Shown in pieces: positions 37,622-49,498 of a DNA stretch of 64,000 bases (position 1 is the first letter of the stretch; each line of letters begins with the position of its first letter). The DNA lies in NCBI GenBank assembly GCA_009360345.1, contig SPDP01000001.1, positions 2,356,001 to 2,420,000 of the forward strand. Reading direction: 5' to 3'. The translations under genes were made by a program, and so were the position numbers. Below the pieces are notes generated by a model, which worked only from the letters and a program-made list of their open reading frames with translations, was not told the origin of the DNA and made no database searches. This stretch comes from Alcaligenaceae bacterium SAGV5. GTDB lineage: Bacteria; Pseudomonadota; Gammaproteobacteria; Burkholderiales; Burkholderiaceae_B.

Positions 37622-38320
37622 ATGAATGCGTATGCCTCGCCCGCGCCGTTGAAAGTCGGGCTGATGGTGCCGGCGAACAACACCACCATGGAGCGGGAAC
37701 TGACCGCCTGGCTGCCGGACGGGTCACGGTGCGTCACCTTGCGGATCCCGCGCGGCGCGGGCTTGTTGACCAAGGAAACCCTGCCTCCCTACAAGGCCAG
37801 TGCGCTTGAACTGGCGGCGAGCTTTCCCCCGGATATCGACGTGGTGGCATATGGCTGCACGGCGGCGGGGTTCATCGCCGGGCCCCGGGGCGAAGCGCAA
37901 CTGGCGGAGGAGCTGGCGGCGATCACGGGCAAGCCGGTGGTCACCACCGCGCGGTCGATGGTGGCGGCGCTGCAGGCGGCTGCCGCTCGCCGCATCGCGC
38001 TGGTCACGCCCTATAGCGACGAAGTCAACCGCAACCTCGGTCTGTTCCTGGCCGAGGGGGGGATCGAGGCGCACCGCGTCAGCAGCCTGGCCGCGGCCGA
38101 TGTCGAAGCGTTGGGGCGCATCACGGCGCCGGAGGTGGCGGCGTTGGCGCGGAACACGATGGACGACGGTTGCGACGCGCTGTTCATCGCCTGTTCGCAA
38201 CTGCCCACCTACGACATCCTGGATTCCCTGCAGGCGGAGCTCGGCCGGCCTGTCTGGTCTTCAATCAAGGCCACCGCGTGGCGGGCCTTGCAGGCCGTGG
38301 CGCAGACGACACGCCGGTAG
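37622..38320 (+). CDS. Asp/Glu racemase superfamily enzyme (maleate isomerase/AMDase-like)
   Basis: A 232-residue protein of the maleate isomerase/arylmalonate decarboxylase group: VGLMVPANNTTMERELTAW at the start, Cys79 in VAYGCTAAGF and Cys191 in FIACSQLPTYD, the two facing cysteines of this family. The ATG at 37622 is preferred (GGAG nine bases before it) over 37607. Likely reactions are cis-trans isomerisation of a maleate-like diacid or decarboxylation. With the ene-reductase upstream, an unsaturated dicarboxylate substrate is plausible (inference). Confidence 0.8.
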   Translation: MNAYASPAPLKVGLMVPANNTTMERELTAWLPDGSRCVTLRIPRGAGLLTKETLPPYKASALELAASFPPDIDVVAYGCTAAGFIAGPRGEAQLAEELAAITGKPVVTTARSMVAALQAAAARRIALVTPYSDEVNRNLGLFLAEGGIEAHRVSSLAAADVEALGRITAPEVAALARNTMDDGCDALFIACSQLPTYDILDSLQAELGRPVWSSIKATAWRALQAVAQTTRR

Positions 38321-38397
38321 AAACCGGCGACACGAAAAAAACCATCGAGACAGCCGCGATCGCGCCCGACGCCGACGCGGACCACCAGGAGGGCATC

Positions 38398-39381
38398 ATG
38401 AAGAGAGGCATCAGGCAATCGGCCGCGACCGTCTTCGCGGGTATGCTGGTATTCGCGGCAGGGGGGGCCGGCGCGCAAGGCTATCCCACCCAGCCGATCA
38501 GGCTCGTCGTTCCCTATAGCACCGGCGGCGTCACCGACATCACCGCACGGCTCGTCGCGCCCTACGTTTCCGAGGCGCTGGGCCAGCAACTGGTGATCGA
38601 GAACCGCAGCGGCGGCGCTTCGATCCCGGGGTCCGAGGCGGTCGCGCGGGCGGAGCCGGACGGCTACACGCTGTTGCTGACATCGACCGCGCTGGCGGCC
38701 AATCCCGTATTGTTCAAGAAGCTGCCGTTCGACGCGCGCAAGGATCTCGCGCCGGTCAGCCTGCTGGCCACCGTGCCCACGGTGCTGGTGGTTCCGACCT
38801 CGCTGCCGGCCAGGAACCTGAAGGAGTTCATCGCGCTGGCGAAGTCGCGGCCAGGGGGACTGGACTACGGGTCGGCCGGCTACGGCAGCGGCAACCACCT
38901 GACCACCGAAGTGTTCAAGAGCGCGGCCGGCATCGAGGCCCAGCACATTCCCTACAAGGGGGGCGGCGCGGTCATGGCGGACCTGGTGGGCGGCCAGGTG
39001 TCGTTCGTATTCGCGGTGTTGCCCACCGCGTATCCCTTCATCACCAGCGGCAAGCTGCGCGCGCTGGCCGTCAGCGGCGCCACGCGCAATCCCGCGCTGC
39101 CGGACGTGCCCACGGTGGCGGAGGCCGGGGGGCTGCCCGGCTTCAGCATCCAGGAGTGGATAGGCATTTTCGCGCCCGCCCGCACGCCGCGCGCGATCGT
39201 CGATCGGGTCAATGCCGCGACCGGCAAGGCGCTGCGGAACCCGGAACTGATCGGCAAGCTGAACGGGCTGGGGCTGGAGGCGCGGGGCGGTCCACCCGAG
39301 GCGCTCAGGGATTACTTCGGCGAAGAGAGCGACCGGTGGGTGACGCTGGCCAAGAAGGTGAAACTGGACAAGGTCGAATGA
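38398..39381 (+). CDS. Bug-family periplasmic solute receptor
   Basis: A 327-residue Bug receptor. A signal peptide (TVFAGMLVFAAGGAGA) is followed by QGYPTQPIRLVVPYSTGG, VIENRSGGASIPG and HIPYKGGGAV. AGGAGGG lies before the ATG. It overlaps the next cupin gene by ATGA, so both are co-translated. It probably brings in the diacid handled by the racemase-like enzyme and ene-reductase of this operon. Confidence 0.88.
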   Translation: MKRGIRQSAATVFAGMLVFAAGGAGAQGYPTQPIRLVVPYSTGGVTDITARLVAPYVSEALGQQLVIENRSGGASIPGSEAVARAEPDGYTLLLTSTALAANPVLFKKLPFDARKDLAPVSLLATVPTVLVVPTSLPARNLKEFIALAKSRPGGLDYGSAGYGSGNHLTTEVFKSAAGIEAQHIPYKGGGAVMADLVGGQVSFVFAVLPTAYPFITSGKLRALAVSGATRNPALPDVPTVAEAGGLPGFSIQEWIGIFAPARTPRAIVDRVNAATGKALRNPELIGKLNGLGLEARGGPPEALRDYFGEESDRWVTLAKKVKLDKVE

Positions 39382-39770
39382 GCGCCGCGCCCTCTGCGGC
39401 ATGGGCGCCGGCCGCCGAAGCCCGTGTCCGCGAGCTGGCGGAGTTCCTGTGGGAGCAATCGCCCGGCCATTTCGGCGGCGCGTTGTCCAAGATCCTGGTC
39501 AGCGCGCAGACGCCGGGTGCCCGCTACCTGGACCTGCGGCTGTCGAGCTACGAGCCCATGGCCTATGTGCAAAGCCACGTGCACGACGAGAAAGAGCAGA
39601 TCTATTACTTCGTCGATGGCGAGGGGCTGCTGGAGTTGGGACAGGAACGGCAGGTCGTGCGCGCGGGCAGCTTCGTCCTCATTCCGCCCGGCGTGCCCCA
39701 CGCGCTGCACAACACCGGGCTGGCGAACCTGGTCTTCCTGGTCGTCACGACCCCGACCGGGCCGCGCTGA
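39378..39770 (+). CDS. Small cupin-domain protein
   Basis: A 130-residue single cupin. The metal motif is intact: HVHDEKEQIYYFVDGEG (two His and a Glu) and PPGVPHALHNTG (motif 2 His). It begins by ATGA overlap with the Bug gene and is the last gene of the operon starting at 36443. It is converging with formaldehyde dehydrogenase. Function is unassigned. Confidence 0.8.
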   Translation: MSAAPSAAWAPAAEARVRELAEFLWEQSPGHFGGALSKILVSAQTPGARYLDLRLSSYEPMAYVQSHVHDEKEQIYYFVDGEGLLELGQERQVVRAGSFVLIPPGVPHALHNTGLANLVFLVVTTPTGPR

Positions 39771-39799
39771 ATCGGCCGCGCGGGGCGCGGCCGCCGTGG

Positions 39800-40906
<1,107 letters not shown>

Positions 40907-40920
40907 GGGCTGCTCCTCCG

Positions 40921-42095
40921 GTCTCCTCCACGCCCTCGCCCGCCGCGAACGGCGCGCGCGCCAAGACCGAACCCGCCACCGCATCCGCGGGCGGCTTCTC
41001 GGCCCTGCTGTCGCGCCTGTTCGGCTGGCTCAAGGGCAGCCCTGCCCAGCCGGCGGAGCCGGCCGCCCGCCCGCGCAAGGAGGAATCGCGCGAAGACCGG
41101 GACGCCCATCGCAACCGCCGCCGCGGCGCCCAGGGCAACCGTGGCCGCCGGGACAACCGCGAAGCGCGCCCCGATGACCGCGAACGCCCGGAAGGCGAGG
41201 AGCCCCGCAAGGAAACCCGCGACGCGCGCGGACAGCGACGCGACGGACGCCGGGACGACCGTGCCCGCGCGCCCAAGCAGGAAGAACTGCGTCCCGCCGC
41301 CGCGCCCGTTGCCGACGATACCGAGCAACAATCGGGCGAAGCCCGCAACCGCAACCGCCGCGGACGCCGCGGCGGGCGCCGCGAGGACCTGCCGGCCGAT
41401 GAAGCCGCCGGTTCGACCGTCGCCGCGGCCGCGGTCGTGGCTGGCGAGGTCATAGCGCCCGTCGCTGCTGCCGAAGCCCCCGTCGTCCCGGCGGTGACGG
41501 TGGTCGCCGAGCCGCAGGACAACCAGGAAGAAGAGCTGTTCGCCGCTGCCGACGCCGCCGACGGCGAACCGGAACGCAAGCGCCGCCGCCGCCGCGGCCG
41601 CCGCGGCCGCCGTCAAGGCGAGGCCGGTGCCGCCCTGGGCGAAGATGGCCTGCAGGACGACGACGCGACCGATGACGAGGATGGCGCCTCGGCGCCCACC
41701 CAGGCCGAACCGCTGGCCATGGTGTCCGAACCCATCCTGATCACGGCAGAGCCCCTGCCCATCGACACGCCCGCGCCCGTGGTAGCCGAAGTGGTCCATG
41801 CGCCGGCCCACGCCGCGCAGGAAGAAGCCCCGCCGGCGCAGGAAGCCGCGCCGCAGGCTGCCGAGGAACCCGCTCCCGCGGCGGCTCCTCTGCCGGCCGA
41901 GGAGCCCGCGACGGCACTTGCCGCCGCCGAACCCCTCGCCGTCCCGCCCGCCGTGGAAACTCCCGCCGAGCCGATCGCCGTGGAAATCCCTGCCGAGCCA
42001 ATCGCCGTGGAAATCCCTGCCGAGCCGACCGAGCCCGCGGCCGCCCCTGCCCGGCTGGACGCCCCCGCCGCGCCGATGGCGCCGGACCGCCCGCC
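40921..42095 (+). pseudogene. rne: RNase E, C-terminal scaffold fragment
   Basis: An open frame entering from the join at about 40.92 kb reads as the non-catalytic C-terminal part of a betaproteobacterial RNase [15 protein letters not shown], long Arg-rich stretches ([30 protein letters not shown]) and Pro/Ala/Glu-rich linkers with EIPAEPIAV tandem units. The S1 and catalytic domains are missing upstream, and the true end is lost at about 42.09 kb, where the frame runs antisense into an autotransporter. The fragment would normally bind RNA and degradosome partners at the membrane. It is a cut end, not a working gene. Confidence 0.85.
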
Positions 42096-43193
42096 GCTGC
42101 CGGCGACGCTTTGCGCGACGATGCCCGCCGAAGCCTGGCCCCGCGTCGAGATGGCACCATCGTTGGCGACCGTGACATTGCCACCGCTGCCGCCGCTGCC
42201 GCCATTGCCGCCGACCCGGGCATCAAGCGCATAGCTCAAGCCGCCGAACGAAATCGAGTTCGGCGCTTCCTCCAGCCATTCGGAAACCTTGGTCAGCGTC
42301 TCCAGGAATGCCGTGGGCGAACTGACCACGGGTGCGAACGAACGCTCGGTCTCCTGCTGGACGAGGCCGCCGTTGCCGCCTCCACCGCCCACGCTCTGCG
42401 CCAGCACGGCGATCGCATGGTCGCCGGTCGTGGTGATCGCGCTCCCGCCGTGGTTGTTCACCGAGACCGCGCCGCCATTTCCCCCGCTGCTGCCTTCGCC
42501 GCCGGTCGTGACGCCATAGCTGATGGTGAAGCTGGATGCGCCTATCGTCGTCGGCCGCAGCGGCGCGGCGGCGACGCCGCCGTTGCCGCCCCCGCCGCCT
42601 ATCGATTGCGCCAGGATGGCGCTGGCGGCGTAGCCATGCGTGGTGATGTCGCCGCTGCCGTAGGCCGGATTGACCGCGCCGCTGGCATTGATGACGTCGA
42701 CGCTGCCGCCCGTGCCACCGTTGGCCCCCGACCCGCCCACGGATATCGCGGCCGAATAGGTGCCCGATGCCGCGTAGGTGACGGCCGAGCCGCCATTGCC
42801 CCCGCCTCCGCCTATCGATTGCACCGCGATGCCCTGCGAGCCGTCGCCATACGTCGTGATGGTCCCCCCGGTGTTCTCTACCGCCACGCCCTGGGCCGCG
42901 GTCCCCGAACCGCCCGAACCGCCGATCCCCACCGACACCGATGATCCCGTGTAGGCGAGGCTCAGGTTCATGGTGCTGCCGCCGCTGCCGCCGCCTCCGC
43001 CTATGGACTGGGCCAGCACGCCTTGGGAATAGTCCCCCAGCGTGGTGATCTGCGCGCCGTTGGTGCCGGCGTAGACGCTGCCGCCGACGCCCCCGGCGCC
43101 GCCCGAGCCGCCGAAGCCCAACGCCGCGGATCCCGCGAAGCTGCCCGACAGCGACATGGCGTACCCGCCCGCTCCCCCGCCGCCGCCGATGGA
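42090..43193 (-). pseudogene. Autotransporter passenger fragment (glycine-rich repeats), piece 1
   Basis: A minus-strand open frame encoding ~360 residues of passenger made of repeated modules, each ending in a phrase such as [15 protein letters not shown] or [15 protein letters not shown], with GGSGGNGG linkers and ITT.G turns. This is a beta-helix surface protein secreted through an outer-membrane barrel. Neither start nor barrel is present: it is bounded by an RNase E fragment at one side and a TonB-dependent receptor fragment at the other. It is related in style to, but not the same as, the passenger at 61.7-64 kb. Confidence 0.85.
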
Positions 43194-44352
43194 CCCGCAA
43201 GATCGTGCATCACGCCATGGCTGCTCCAGTTGTCGCGGCGGATGTCCGTGGCGAACGTGAGGTTGCCGAGCCTGGCGAAGTCGTAGCGGACCTCGGCATG
43301 CGCGCCGGGTGTGTGCGTCCGGTTGCGCAGGGCATAGGTGTTGTTCAGCGCCGGATCGCTCATGGAGCTGTAGCTGGCGTCATCGTAGCTGTTGCTGTTT
43401 TCCGACTGTTGGTTGTCATAGAACCAGAAGCGCGCGGACCACGGGCTGTCGGCCGGCTGCCAGGCGGCGATCCATTGCATGGCGAGGCTTTTCTGGTTGG
43501 TGAGGCGCTCGTAGCGGGTGCGCGATGCATAGCGGTCCACCGAGTTGTCGTAGATGACCGGGGGGATGCCTTGCTTGCCGGTCATCGCATTGAGGTTGAA
43601 GCCGAGCTGCCAATCCGAATCCAGCCGGTATCCGAGGTTCAGGTACAGGTTGCTGCGGTCCAGGTCGCTGTTGATGCGGCGCCCCTTGCCCTGCCTGTCG
43701 TTCGGCGAAAAATCGCTGGACAGCCGGTAGCCATCCCGCGATTGGTGGTTGGCCGAAAGCGAGAAGTCGAAGTCGCCGCTGGAGCCGCCGGTGGAGGCCC
43801 ACGCGCGGCGGTAGCCGGAGGTTCCCGCTTCCACGCCCGCGCCGGTCAGGGCGGGAGCGCCCTGGCCGCGCCTGGTGATGATGTTGATGACGCCGCCGAG
43901 CCCGCCGTCGCCGTACAGGACGGAACTGGCGCCTTTGCTCACCTTGATGCGGTCGATCTGGGTGACGGGGATCTGCGTCGGGTCGAAATCACTCTCGTAG
44001 GTGGAGTTGACCGGAATGCCGTTGACCAGCAGCTTGATGCTGCGCACCTGCAGGCCGCGGATCTGGATGCGCGGCGTGCCTTGGCCGCCGACCGAGACAT
44101 AGACGCCGGGAAGCAGCCGCAGGGCCTCGTCCAGCGTGCGCGCGCCGCTGGCGCTGATGTCCTCCTGCGTGACGGTCTCCAGGGTCGCCACCTGTTCCGA
44201 GCTGATACGGCGTGCGGACACCACGACTTCGGACAGAATGCCGGAGCTGGTGGCATCGGTTTCCGCCGCGAAGGCGGGCAGGGCGAGTGCGGAGAGGCCT
44301 GCACAGAGATAGGGCGGGAGCGCGGCACGGGCGGGACGCTGCCCCACCTTTC
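43193..44352 (-). pseudogene. TonB-dependent outer-membrane receptor, N-terminal fragment
   Basis: About 385 residues of a TonB-dependent receptor: a signal peptide (CAGLSALALPAFA), the plug domain (EVVVSARRISSEQVATLETV, ALRLLPGVYVSVGG, IQIRGLQVRSIKLLVNGIPV, GASSVLYGDGGLGGVINII) and the first barrel strands. It imports an iron chelate or similar ligand. The barrel is cut at about 43.19 kb, where the frame passes into the autotransporter piece. The extreme 5' end is also lost at about 44.35 kb, where thiD begins on the other strand; no good start codon is visible. Confidence 0.88.
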
Positions 44353-44363
44353 GAGACTTTTCG

Positions 44364-45257
44364 TTGCCAGCCGCCCCCACGCCTCCTCTCGTTCTGACCT
44401 TCGCCCCCTCCGACCCCAGCGCCGGCGGGGGCATCCAGGCCGACCTGCTGACCTGTGCCAGCATGGGCTGCCACGCCTTGACCGTGTTGACCGGCTATAC
44501 CGTGCAGGACTCGGCCGGCCTGGAAGACGGCGAAGCCATCGCGCCCGAATGGATAGACGACCAGGCACGCAGCCTGCTGGAGGACATGCCGGTACGGGCC
44601 TTCAAGATCGGCGGACTGTTCTCGGCCGAGGCCGTGGCGGCGGTGGCCGAGATCCTGGCCGACTACTCGGCCGTCCCGGTCGTGCTGCACCTGGGGGCCG
44701 ATCCCCCGGACACGGACGATGCGGAAACCGAGGACTCGGCCGAAGAAATCATGGCCGCCACCATCGAACTGCTGGTGCCCCAGGCCACCCTGGTCGTGGC
44801 CGACAGCCTGCGGCTGGAGCAATTGGCGGCGGACGGACTGCTGGACCTGGAGGCGTCCGACGAGACCGCGGCCCAGGCGCTGCTGCGCCGGGGAGCCGCC
44901 TGGGTGCTGGCGACCGGCCTGCACCAGCCCGGCGACATCGTGGTCAACACCCTGCGCGGCGGCGGCGATACCACCGCCGAGCCCGCGGGCGAGTACCGCT
45001 GGCCGCGGCTGCCCGGCAATTTCCGCGGCGCCGGCCCGACCCTGTCGGCCGCGCTGGCCGCCCTGCTGGCCAGCGGCATGGACGTGCGCGACGCCACCGC
45101 CGAGGCCCAGGAATATACGTGGCAGGCGCTGGCGTCGGGCTTCCAGCCCGGCATGGGCCGGCTGCTGCCCGACCGTTTTTTCTGGGCCAAGCAGGGCAGC
45201 GAACCGGCGGCGGCCGGTGACGACGCCACGCCCGACACCGTGGAGCCCACGCCATGA
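44364..45257 (+). CDS. thiD: Hydroxymethylpyrimidine (phosphate) kinase, ThiD-like
   Basis: A 297-residue ribokinase-fold protein. LVLTFAPSDPSAGGGIQADL and TCASMGCHALTVLTGYTVQD are the ThiD opening; GDIVVNTLRGGG and GNFRGAGPTLSAALAALLAS form the C-terminal ATP/anion-hole region, with Gly-Ala-Gly where many kinases have GTGC. A TTG at 44364 is the only start; the true first codons may be lost at the join just upstream. It phosphorylates the thiamine pyrimidine precursor and overlaps thiE by ATGA. Confidence 0.82.
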   Translation: MPAAPTPPLVLTFAPSDPSAGGGIQADLLTCASMGCHALTVLTGYTVQDSAGLEDGEAIAPEWIDDQARSLLEDMPVRAFKIGGLFSAEAVAAVAEILADYSAVPVVLHLGADPPDTDDAETEDSAEEIMAATIELLVPQATLVVADSLRLEQLAADGLLDLEASDETAAQALLRRGAAWVLATGLHQPGDIVVNTLRGGGDTTAEPAGEYRWPRLPGNFRGAGPTLSAALAALLASGMDVRDATAEAQEYTWQALASGFQPGMGRLLPDRFFWAKQGSEPAAAGDDATPDTVEPTP

Positions 45258-45735
45258 CCACGGATCCGGCCCTGGCCCACCCGCTGCGCGGCCTGTACGG
45301 CATCACGCCCGAGTGGGACGACACCGCCCGGCTGATCGCCGCCGTGGAAGCGGCCGCCCGGGGCGGACTGCGCGCCGTGCAGCTACGCCGCAAGCTGGCC
45401 GAACCGGCCAAGCGGCTGGAACAGGCCCGCGCCCTGCGCGCCGCCTGTGATCGCCTGGACCTGCTCCTGATCATCAACGACGATTGGCGGCTGGCCATCG
45501 AGGCCGGCGCCGACGGCGTCCACCTGGGCCGCGGGGACGGCGACATCGCCCAGGCCCGCCAGGCCGGGGGACCGGCACTGCTGATCGGCGCCTCCTGCTA
45601 TGCCGAACCAGGGCTCGCCCGGGCCGCGCTGGCCGCCGGCGCCGACCACGTCGCCTTCGGCGCGGTGTTCGACTCGCCCACCAAGCCCGCGGCCGTGCAT
45701 GCCCCGCTGTCGTGCCTGACCGAGGCACGCGGGCT
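45254..45735 (+). pseudogene. thiE: Thiamine-phosphate synthase, C-terminally truncated
   Basis: The first ~160 residues of Thi[60 protein letters not shown] and [14 protein letters not shown]. The enzyme joins the pyrimidine and thiazole halves of thiamine. The last ~45 residues, including the phosphate-binding AIGGI loop, are missing because the sequence switches to the bpt gene (minus strand) between about 45733 and 45756. The thiD-thiE order is natural and places this block in a thiamine locus. Confidence 0.88.
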
Positions 45736-45755
45736 GCGGCGGCCGGGCACGTGGC

Positions 45756-46484
45756 GGGCGGGTCGGTGTATTCGCGCCATTCGCCGTTGACCAGCATTTC
45801 CAGCGGCCGGAAGTTCACCTTGTAGGTCATCTTCGGGCTTTGTTCTATCCAGTACCCCAGGTAGAGATGGGGCAGTTCCAGCAGCCGGCATTGCTCCAGC
45901 TGCCAGAGAATGTTCCAGGTGCCCAGGCTGCCCTTCAGGTCGGGATCGAAGAAGGTGTAGACCGACGACAGGCCGTCGGACAGCACGTCCATGATGGACA
46001 CCATGCGCAGGCAGCCCTGGCGGTCGCGGAACTCGACCAGGCGGGTATTGACGCGGCTCTGGAGCAGGAATTGGGCATATTGCTCGCGGCTGTCCTGGTC
46101 CATGCCGCCGCCGCGGTGGCGGGTCGATTGATAGCGCTGGTAGAGCGCGTAGTGTTCGGCGGAATAAGCCAGCTCGGCCACGAAGACCTGCAGGTCGGCA
46201 TGGCGCTTCCAGGTGCGGGCCTGGGTGCGGTTGGGCAGGAAGCGGTCCACCGGCACCCGCACCGGCACACAGGCGCGGCAGCCATCGCAATGCGGCCGGT
46301 AAGTGAATACGCCGCTGCGGCGAAAGCCCATGCGCACCAGTTCGGAATAGACGTCGGCGTTGATCAGGTGGCTGGGCGTGGCCACCTGCGAACGCGCCAG
46401 CCTATCCCCCAGGTAGCTGCACGGGTAGGGGGCGGTCGCATAGAACTGCAGCGCGGCGAAGGGAAGTTCTCGAAGGTGCGTCAT
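45756..46484 (-). CDS. bpt: Aspartate/glutamate leucyltransferase (Bpt/Ate family), 3' end cut
   Basis: A bacterial protein transferase of about 243 visible residues. [39 protein letters not shown] (split: [17 protein letters not shown]), [16 protein letters not shown]-type VYTFFDPDL and [16 protein letters not shown] are diagnostic. It adds Leu from Leu-tRNA to N-terminal Asp/Glu, marking proteins for ClpS/ClpAP. Only the last few residues after NGEWREYTD seem lost at the join near 45.74 kb; beyond it the frame continues antisense to thiE as an artefact. It lies seven bases after aat. Confidence 0.9.
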
Positions 46485-46491
46485 GCGCGGT

Positions 46492-47268
46492 TCAGCCGGT
46501 ATCGGCCGCAGCGTGGGGTGCGTCCAGGTCGACGATCTCGCCGTCGTGGCGCAGCCTGCCCGATCGCCACGGAAGCTCGGGCATCCGGGTGGATTTTACA
46601 ATCAGGCGCTCGAATTCCGCGCGGGCAATCGTGGCGCCCCCCAGCGAGGCCAGGTGGCGCGTGTCCTGTTGGCAGTCGATCATCGTCACGCCGTGGCGGC
46701 GCAGGAAGCGCACCAGGTAGGCCAGCGCGATCTTGGATCCGTCGGCGACCCGGGTGAACATGGATTCCCCATAGAACATCCGGCCCAGGCCGACGCCGTA
46801 CAGTCCGCCGGCCAGTTCGCCGTCGATCCAGGTCTCTACCGAGTGGACCTGGCCGTGCCGGTGCCACGACCGGTAGGCCCGCTGCATGGGCGGCGTGATC
46901 CAGGTGGCGGGGTGCTCGTCGCTGCGAGGCGCCGCGCAGGCGCGCATGACATCGTCGAAGGCCGTATCCACCCTGATCTCGACGGCGGGATCGCGTTCGA
47001 CCTGCCGCAGTTTCTTGCGCAGCGAGCGCGACGGCGAGAAGCGGTCGGTGAACAGCACCATGCGTGGGTCCGGACTCCACCACAGGATGGGTTCGCCCGG
47101 CAGGTACCACGGAAAGACCCCATGCGCGTAGGCGGCGCGCAGCCGTTCGATGGACAGGTCGGCGCCCACGGCCAGCAGGCCCGGGGGATCCTCCAGCGCA
47201 TGGTCGAGCGGCGGGAAAGGGGTGTCCGGCTCCAGCAGGGCCGGCATGCGCGGGCGCGGCGGGCTCAA
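46492..47268 (-). CDS. aat: Leucyl/phenylalanyl-tRNA-protein transferase
   Basis: A 258-residue Aat protein: [84 protein letters not shown] and [14 protein letters not shown]. It transfers Leu/Phe to N-terminal Arg/Lys, the first N-degron step, and belongs naturally with bpt downstream. The first few residues (MSPPRPR) are within 10-20 bases of the join at about 47.27 kb, so the start may be slightly wrong. Confidence 0.93.
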   Translation of the reverse strand: MSPPRPRMPALLEPDTPFPPLDHALEDPPGLLAVGADLSIERLRAAYAHGVFPWYLPGEPILWWSPDPRMVLFTDRFSPSRSLRKKLRQVERDPAVEIRVDTAFDDVMRACAAPRSDEHPATWITPPMQRAYRSWHRHGQVHSVETWIDGELAGGLYGVGLGRMFYGESMFTRVADGSKIALAYLVRFLRRHGVTMIDCQQDTRHLASLGGATIARAEFERLIVKSTRMPELPWRSGRLRHDGEIVDLDAPHAAADTG

Positions 47269-47274
47269 GGGGCT

Positions 47275-47846
47275 CCCACCGCTCCGCCCCCCACAAGGTC
47301 CGCATCATCGGCGGCCGCTACAAACGCACCCCGCTGCCCGTCCTGGACCTGCCCGGCCTGCGCCCCACGCCGGACCGTGTGCGCGAGACGCTGTTCAACT
47401 GGCTCAACCACCTGTGGGCCGGCGAATTCGCCGGCAAGACCGTGCTCGACGCCTTCGCCGGCTCTGGCGCGCTGGGCTTCGAGGCCGCCTCCCGCGGCGT
47501 GGCCGAGGCGGTGCTGGTGGAAACCGACCGCAAGGCAACGGCCTCCCTGGAGGCATTGCGCGCGCGCCTGGGCGCCGACAATGTCAGCATCGTGACCGGC
47601 GACGCCCGTACCTACCTGTCGCGCACGGCCTCCCGCTTCGACCTCGTGCTGCTGGATCCGCCATTCGGGCAAGACTGGCTGAACCGCGTCCTGCCATCAG
47701 CATTGCGAGCGCTCACTAACGACGGAATGCTCTATATTGAAGCCGAAGCGCCTGTCCTGGCCCCGCCCGGAACCGAATTGCTGCGGCAGGACAAGGCAGG
47801 CGCGGTACATTTCCAGTTGCTGCGCGCCCACCCGGAAGCCGCGTAG
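47275..47846 (+). CDS. rsmD: 16S rRNA (guanine966-N2)-methyltransferase, 5' end cut
   Basis: About 185 residues of Rsm[20 protein letters not shown] and [15 protein letters not shown] are the family opening; [20 protein letters not shown] is the SAM-binding motif I and [12 protein letters not shown] the catalytic (D/N)PPF motif. Only the initiating Met and a few residues seem lost at the join near 47.27 kb. It is followed by coaD, its common neighbour. Confidence 0.9.
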
Positions 47847-47943
47847 CGCCTGGAAACGTCTGATACGCGTCATTGCCAATTTGCTGCGCCGCGCAAATAA
47901 GGAAATAATCACATCATCCGGTAACCGGATGCCGGCCCCCTAG

Positions 47944-48816
<873 letters not shown>

Positions 48817-48832
48817 CCGCCGGCCGGCGCGC

Positions 48833-49480
48833 TTACGGCATCGGCGCCGGCGTGCCGCCCTCGTAGGCCTGCTGCAGCAGCATCCGGATCGCCGCCCGCT
48901 CCAGCGGACGCGGGTTCGGATAAGGCTGGCTCACCGCCAGGTCCGCGATCCGGTCCAGTTGCGGCGCCCGCACCCCCAGTTCCCCGGGCGACGCGGGGAG
49001 GGACTCTTGGTCGGACGAGGCGCGGGACGGGGAGGCCTGCCGGGCGGCCCAGTCGTCGAGCATGCGCGCCTGCTGGCTGGCGGCGCCCGGTTGGGGCGGC
49101 GGGGACGAGGACGCTTGTCCTTGGCTGGCTGCTTGCCCGGTGTCGAGTTGCCGGCGCAGGGCGTCGGGGGCGGCCATCCATTCTTCGACATACGGCGCCG
49201 CCAGTTCGTCCCAGGAGCGTGCCGCGTAGGCGGCCAGGTCGGCCCGGGTGGCGGCGACGTCCGCCGGCGCGGCCGGAAAGCCCGGGATGGCCGCGGGCCC
49301 GCGCTCCATGGCCTGTTCGACCGACCAGTGGATGTATTGGTCCTTGCCGATGCCCAGGCAGCGGGTGGCGTAATCGGCGGCGGACTGCCGCGGGTCGGTG
49401 CGGGGCTGGGAGGGGCCGGCCGTCGGTTCGTCCGGAGGGGGCGCGGCGGCGGGAGCCGGGTTGGATCTGATCGGGAACAT
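48833..49480 (-). CDS. Hypothetical protein, paralogue of the downstream 20-aa-repeat protein
   Basis: A 215-residue soluble protein with no signal peptide. The N-terminal region (SQPRTDPRQSAADYATRC, LGIGKDQYIHWSVEQAM, RADLAAYAARSWDELAAPY, GAASQQARMLDDWAARQ) is almost the same as in the gene at 49499-50805, so the two are tandem paralogues. The C-terminus is different and lacks the 20-residue repeats. Pro/Ser-rich linkers and the Bordetella-like context recall secreted effectors, but no secretion signal can be named. It converges with the ferredoxin gene 16 bases away; a contig join may fall in that gap. Confidence 0.55.
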   Translation of the reverse strand: MFPIRSNPAPAAAPPPDEPTAGPSQPRTDPRQSAADYATRCLGIGKDQYIHWSVEQAMERGPAAIPGFPAAPADVAATRADLAAYAARSWDELAAPYVEEWMAAPDALRRQLDTGQAASQGQASSSPPPQPGAASQQARMLDDWAARQASPSRASSDQESLPASPGELGVRAPQLDRIADLAVSQPYPNPRPLERAAIRMLLQQAYEGGTPAPMP

Positions 49481-49498
49481 GGTGTTTTTTCGAATCGG

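Noticed and set aside
41613..43157. An autotransporter with an alanine/serine-rich tail
   Set aside because: The tail (below about 42.09 kb) is the antisense strand of the RNase E fragment.
46484..46492. bpt-aat split or fusion
   Set aside because: Both genes are normal in length and motifs here, with a seven-base gap; only the far 3' end of bpt is affected by a join.
48817..48832. A definite contig join between the ferredoxin and the repeat-protein paralogue
   Set aside because: No gene is visibly truncated there, so the join is only suspected from block sizes and the lack of spacing between convergent genes.
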